Shown: positions 6,559 through 9,333 of the stretch, one piece after another
How the letters are laid out: every line of letters begins with the position of its first letter
Numbering within the stretch: position 1 is the first letter of the stretch
Assembly (NCBI GenBank): GCA_913049565.1
Contig: CAJWZG010000103.1
Location: forward strand, 1 to 9,333
Length of the DNA stretch: 9,333 bases
From: an uncultured Gammaproteobacteria bacterium
GTDB lineage: Bacteria > Pseudomonadota > Gammaproteobacteria > Pseudomonadales > Azotimanducaceae_A
Direction of reading: 5' to 3'
The notes under the pieces: generated by a model
Told to the model about the DNA's origin: nothing
Database searches by the model: none
The model's input: the letters and a program-made list of their open reading frames with translations, nothing else
Program-made: the position numbers and the translations under genes

Positions 6559-7302
6559 ATGAATGATTTGGTAAAACGAGAAGACATAGACGGTATCGCG
6601 CAGCTGACATTAAATCGACCAGATAAATTGAACGCCTTGAATGTCATCTTGTTTCAAGAGCTTTACGCGCACGTCCAAGATATCGCAGATCATCCTGACG
6701 AGATTGGTTGCGTGGTCATCATAGGCGCTGGACGATGTTTTTCAGCGGGGCATGACCTGGGCGATATTGCCGCTGGCGAAAAGCTGCCAAGACCTAATTT
6801 TCAGGCCAAGGTGATTGAGGCATTGACCCAGCTACCCCAGCCCGTCATCAGTGCCGTACACGGTCACTGTTACACCGGGGCCTTGGAACTGGCCTTAGCG
6901 GGTGATCTTATTGTCGCCAGTGAGAACGCCAAGTTCGCGGACACTCATGGGAAATGGGCACTGCAGCCGGTTTGGGGTATCAGCCAACGTTTGCCGCGCA
7001 AAATCGGTAATGCTAAGGCAACGGAAATGATGCTAACAGCGCGCACATATCTAGCTGCGGACGCTTTGGCCATGGGGCTAGTGGTGCAGGTGTTTGCCGA
7101 CCAAGACTTTCAAGCGCAGGTCATCGTCTATTGTCGAGAAATGCTGCAAAACTCCTGGCATTCGTTACGCGGCTATAAGGCGCTGCTGAACGGCACAGAT
7201 GGCATGAGTCTGACTGAAGGGCTTGCCTATGAGGTCTACAACGGTGCGGGTACCGGCCCGGATATGGCCGAGCGAATTGCGGGATTTGGCAAGAAAAAAT
7301 AA
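6559..7302 (+). CDS. Enoyl-CoA hydratase/isomerase-family (crotonase) protein
   Basis: This is a 247-residue crotonase-fold protein acting on an acyl-CoA thioester in the cytoplasm. IAQLTLNRPDKLNAL (13-27) is the CoA-binding entry motif. FSAGHDL (61-67) and HGHCYTGALELALAGD (101-116) supply the two oxyanion-hole positions (Ala63/Gly64 region and Gly107). Glu110 matches the first catalytic glutamate of rat mitochondrial enoyl-CoA hydratase (Glu144). The second one (Glu164) appears to be replaced by His130 in FADTHGKWALQPVWG. The enzyme may therefore be a hydratase variant, isomerase, hydrolase or decarboxylase rather than a standard beta-oxidation hydratase. The start has GAGG five bases upstream. 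Length is slightly short but normal for the group. It lies between the DUF1330-like gene and a transporter, with a CoA-transferase further on, consistent with a catabolic route for an organic acid. Confidence 0.9.
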   Translation: MNDLVKREDIDGIAQLTLNRPDKLNALNVILFQELYAHVQDIADHPDEIGCVVIIGAGRCFSAGHDLGDIAAGEKLPRPNFQAKVIEALTQLPQPVISAVHGHCYTGALELALAGDLIVASENAKFADTHGKWALQPVWGISQRLPRKIGNAKATEMMLTARTYLAADALAMGLVVQVFADQDFQAQVIVYCREMLQNSWHSLRGYKALLNGTDGMSLTEGLAYEVYNGAGTGPDMAERIAGFGKKK

Positions 7303-7363
7303 GCGCTGTTAGGCTTGTTTGCCATAGGCGTCTGTCGATAAACAATAAGAAGTAATAGAGCCG

Positions 7364-8575
7364 ATGACCGATTCAGAGCAGCGATTTAGGGGGAAATCTC
7401 CTGCGGTAAACGGATGGGTGGTAGTCGCGCTGATTGCAGTTTCCGCCTCGGTTGGTCATGCCTTTGGCCGTTTCAGCTATGGCGTGTTGTTGCCGGCAGT
7501 GCGCGACGACCTCGGTATAAGCAATACCGTGGCAGGCATGATCGGCGGAGCCAATGTTGGCGCTTATCTACTCGGTACTTTGTTGGTGTCATGGCTTGCC
7601 GGCCGTTATCGACTGCTTGGCATGATGCGACTTGGTATGGTGCTGGTTGTAATTGGCTTGTGCGGCGTTAGCCTGAGTAGCTCGCCTCTTATGCTTGGTC
7701 TTGCCTTGAGCGTCACAGGTGTTGGTGGTGCCTTGCTTTGGATACCCGCACCCGTTATCGCAGCCGATGCTATTCCTGCCAGCAAACGGCCATTAGCGGT
7801 GGGGCTAATGGGTTCGGGTATTGGCTTCGGCATTATGTTTGTTAGCGGGGTAAGCGGTAATTTACGCGCGTCCGGAGGCGACGCTGCGTGGGCCGACGTT
7901 TATCAAGTGCAGTTTTTCTTCGGCGTTATTGTCATGCTTCTGGTCTTTTTGCTGGTGCGCCACCATCAAGCTCAGCCCAATGGTGGGGGCGGCATCGGTG
8001 GCTTTACAGCATTGCAGCGAATGCCTGGTTGGTTTCCCCTCACCGTTGCCTATGGCTGCTTCGGATTTATGTACCTCCTATTTTTGGGGTTTCTTACTAC
8101 CCGGCTTGAAGACGATAGCGGCTGGACATCGGCAGACGCGTCCATGGCTTTTTCGGTTATGGGCGTTGCCATGGTGTTTGGTGGCCCGCTTTTGACAACC
8201 TTAGCCCAGAGGTTCGGGGTGCGCTTTGTTCTCGCATTAGCCTTTGGTCTTTGGCCTGTGTTTACCGTTGTCGTATTGAGCGGTATCCCCTTGCCCGTCT
8301 GGCTTGCCTGTATCGGCATTGGCTTCTTGTTTAGCGCGCTGCCGAGCTTGATAACCCTGTTTGTGGTAGAAAATGCTTCGGCGCAAGATTATGGGGCGAG
8401 CTTCGCAGCGGCGACGCTTGTGTTTGGGATCGCGCAGACTATTTCGCCGCCGATTGGTGGGTGGATTGCCGATACGGCAGGGTCGTTTACTCTGGTGTTT
8501 TTGTTGTGCGCCGCCACGAGTTTGATTGGACTGTTGGCGACCCTACGGCTGCCCAGGCAGGCTGGGTCAGGATAG
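7364..8575 (+). CDS. MFS transporter, YbfB/YjiJ type
   Basis: This is a 403-residue inner-membrane protein with about twelve hydrophobic segments, the major facilitator layout. The first segment, around 17-44, carries GHAFGRFSYG (31-40), followed by LLPAVRDDLGIS, a combination typical of the YbfB/YjiJ branch. A cytoplasmic loop with RYRLLGMMR (81-89) follows segment 2, as expected for MFS. A longer central loop near 202-220 is rich in Gln and Gly (HHQAQPNGGGGIGG). The substrate cannot be told; by position it may import the acid used by the crotonase and CoA-transferase, or export a product. The gap from the crotonase is 61 bases and the ribosome binding site is weak (AAGAAG eleven bases upstream, or TAGAG three bases upstream). 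Its last codons run into a degenerate GTCAG repeat. Confidence 0.9.
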   Translation: MTDSEQRFRGKSPAVNGWVVVALIAVSASVGHAFGRFSYGVLLPAVRDDLGISNTVAGMIGGANVGAYLLGTLLVSWLAGRYRLLGMMRLGMVLVVIGLCGVSLSSSPLMLGLALSVTGVGGALLWIPAPVIAADAIPASKRPLAVGLMGSGIGFGIMFVSGVSGNLRASGGDAAWADVYQVQFFFGVIVMLLVFLLVRHHQAQPNGGGGIGGFTALQRMPGWFPLTVAYGCFGFMYLLFLGFLTTRLEDDSGWTSADASMAFSVMGVAMVFGGPLLTTLAQRFGVRFVLALAFGLWPVFTVVVLSGIPLPVWLACIGIGFLFSALPSLITLFVVENASAQDYGASFAAATLVFGIAQTISPPIGGWIADTAGSFTLVFLLCAATSLIGLLATLRLPRQAGSG

Positions 8576-8640
8576 ATCAGGTCACTATAGGCCAAGTGAG
8601 GTCAGCTAAGGTCTAGTCAGATCAGCGGAGCTTTAGGGAG
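8566..8640 (+). repeat. Degenerate GTCAG pentanucleotide tandem repeat (about 15 units)
   Basis: Reading from 8566 in steps of five gives gtcag, gatag, atcag, gtcac, tatag, gccaa, gtgag, gtcag, ctaag, gtcta, gtcag, atcag, cggag, then fading units to 8640. Three units are exactly GTCAG and most others keep the closing AG. As a result AG recurs every ten bases at 8569, 8579, 8589, 8599, 8609, 8619, 8629 and 8639. The array begins in the last three codons of the MFS gene and covers its TAG stop. It looks like a decayed short tandem repeat. Whether it has a regulatory role, for example as phased binding sites, is unknown. Confidence 0.6.
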
Positions 8641-8661
8641 TCACAAAGCTTTAATTTAAAA

Positions 8662-8674
8662 GGCTGATGCAGCC
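8662..8674 (+). other. Small inverted repeat before the CoA-transferase gene
   Basis: GGCTG-ATG-CAGCC is a perfect five-base-pair stem with a three-base loop. An alternative pairing, TGATG-CAGC-CATCA at 8665-8678, overlaps it. It lies between the AT-rich stretch 8650-8661 and the ribosome binding site. It could be an operator half-site pair or a weak RNA hairpin. No T-run follows directly, so I do not call it a terminator. No convincing -35/-10 promoter pair is visible in 8576-8697. Confidence 0.3.
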
Positions 8675-8687
8675 ATCACAATATTTT

Positions 8688-8695
8688 AGGGGGAG
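8688..8695 (+). promoter_or_regulatory. Strong ribosome binding site of the CoA-transferase gene
   Basis: AGGGGGAG lies directly before ATG 8698, with the core two to six bases from the start. It is the strongest purine-rich site in the right part of the window and defines the start of the last gene. Confidence 0.6.
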
Positions 8696-8697
8696 CC

Positions 8698-9333
8698 ATG
8701 AAACCATTGGAAGGGGTAACGATTTTGGAGTTTTCGACCATGATCACGGCGTCTTTTGCCGCCATGATGATGGCCGAGCAAGGGGCGACAGTCATCAAGG
8801 TAGAACCGATGAATGTTGGAGATCCGATGCGTTACATCGGAGCAAACAAGGGCGGGATCTCCTCATTGTTTGCAAACTGCAATCGCGGAAAACGCTCGAT
8901 TCGAGTAAATCTGAAAGAAACGGAAGGTCAGCAGTTGATTCGCGAGTTGATACCGCAGGTGGATATCTTTATTCACAATTTTCGTCCGGGGGTTATGGAT
9001 AAGCTCAATCTGGGGAGTGACGCCTTGAGAGAGCTAAATCCGCGGCTGATCTACACTGCAATTTCCGGGTTCGGTAAAGAAGGCCCATTGGGGAGTGCCC
9101 CAGCTTATGACCCGATCATTCAGGCTCAAGCGGGTTTGACCGCGACTCAAGGAAAGCAGGAGCCTGCGTTTTTTCGGACACTGATTTGCGACAAGATCAC
9201 CGCGTACACCGCTTGTCAGGCAGTGACCTGTGCGCTTTACGTGCGCGAAAAAACGGGCGAGGGGCAGCATATTGATCTGTCGATGCTCGATTCAGGACTC
9301 TTTTTTGTTTTTCCCGATGGATTTCAAAACCAC
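8698..9333 (+). CDS. Class III CoA-transferase (CaiB/BaiF family), N-terminal part
   Basis: The open frame runs from ATG 8698 through the right edge with no stop (212 codons seen; family members have about 400). Enzymes of this family move CoA from a CoA thioester to a free acid, often the first activation step of an organic acid. The visible landmarks are the N-terminal LEGVTILEFSTMITASFAAMMMAEQGATVIKVE (4-36), the NRGKRSIRVNLK segment (62-73), VDIFIHNFRPGVMDKLNL (88-105), YTAISGFGKEGP (119-130), and REKTGEGQHIDLSMLDS (183-199). Asp165 in CDKITAYTACQAV aligns with the catalytic aspartate of E. coli formyl-CoA transferase (Asp169). It is separated from the MFS gene by 122 bases holding the repeat, so it may have its own promoter. 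The substrate is unknown. Confidence 0.93.
   Translation, partial: MKPLEGVTILEFSTMITASFAAMMMAEQGATVIKVEPMNVGDPMRYIGANKGGISSLFANCNRGKRSIRVNLKETEGQQLIRELIPQVDIFIHNFRPGVMDKLNLGSDALRELNPRLIYTAISGFGKEGPLGSAPAYDPIIQAQAGLTATQGKQEPAFFRTLICDKITAYTACQAVTCALYVREKTGEGQHIDLSMLDSGLFFVFPDGFQNH

Noticed and set aside
7303..7363. Possible promoter or hairpin (GGC-TTGTTT-GCC) between the crotonase and MFS genes
   Set aside because: A three-base-pair stem is expected by chance and no convincing -35/-10 pair is visible.
8629..8650. AGCTTT/AAAGCT inverted repeat as a rho-independent terminator of the MFS gene
   Set aside because: The stem is only six AT-rich pairs with a ten-base loop and no clean T-run follows; too weak to call.
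1..9333. tRNA, rRNA, CRISPR array, insertion sequence or phage genes
   Set aside because: No transposase, integrase, regular spacer array or RNA gene pattern was seen on either strand.

Overview
This is a 9.3 kb, gene-dense stretch of bacterial DNA with moderate GC. Every convincing gene lies on the + strand. The gene content (a periplasmic molybdenum hydroxylase, sulfur-oxidation Sox proteins, CoA-linked acid catabolism and a YbfB/YjiJ-type transporter) suggests an aerobic Proteobacterium, probably an environmental or marine Gammaproteobacterium. That placement is inference from protein style; there is no rRNA or other marker in the window.

Region 1 (1-2449): the 3' end of a [2Fe-2S] subunit, then the large Mo-cofactor subunit of an isoquinoline-1-oxidoreductase/aldehyde-oxidase-type hydroxylase carrying a Tat signal. 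Region 2 (2453-6064): six Sox-type genes in the order monoheme cytochrome (fccA-like), flavocytochrome c sulfide dehydrogenase flavoprotein (fccB/soxF), soxX, soxY, soxZ, soxA. From the iron-sulfur subunit to soxA, eight genes are packed with 4-base start/stop overlaps or gaps of a few bases, several using GTG or TTG starts. They almost certainly form one translationally coupled transcript. Region 3 (6108-7302): a DUF1330-like small protein and an enoyl-CoA hydratase/isomerase-family protein. Region 4 (7364-9333): an MFS transporter, a 122-base intergenic gap with a degenerate GTCAG pentamer repeat, and the start of a class III (CaiB/BaiF) CoA-transferase that runs off the window.

The point of most interest is the Sox block. 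SoxA and SoxX look complete, with heme motifs and the SoxA active-site cysteine, and SoxZ is ordinary. SoxY, however, ends in Ala-Ala-Cys-Val-Ile instead of the usual Gly-Gly-Cys-Gly-Gly swinging arm. No soxB or soxCD is present in the window, and soxA is followed by carbon-metabolism genes. I infer a variant, possibly organosulfur-directed, pathway: the Mo hydroxylase and flavocytochrome oxidise a substrate in the periplasm, SoxAX loads a sulfur species onto the unusual SoxYZ carrier, and the downstream CoA-transferase, crotonase and transporter handle the carbon part. The substrate cannot be read from the sequence.
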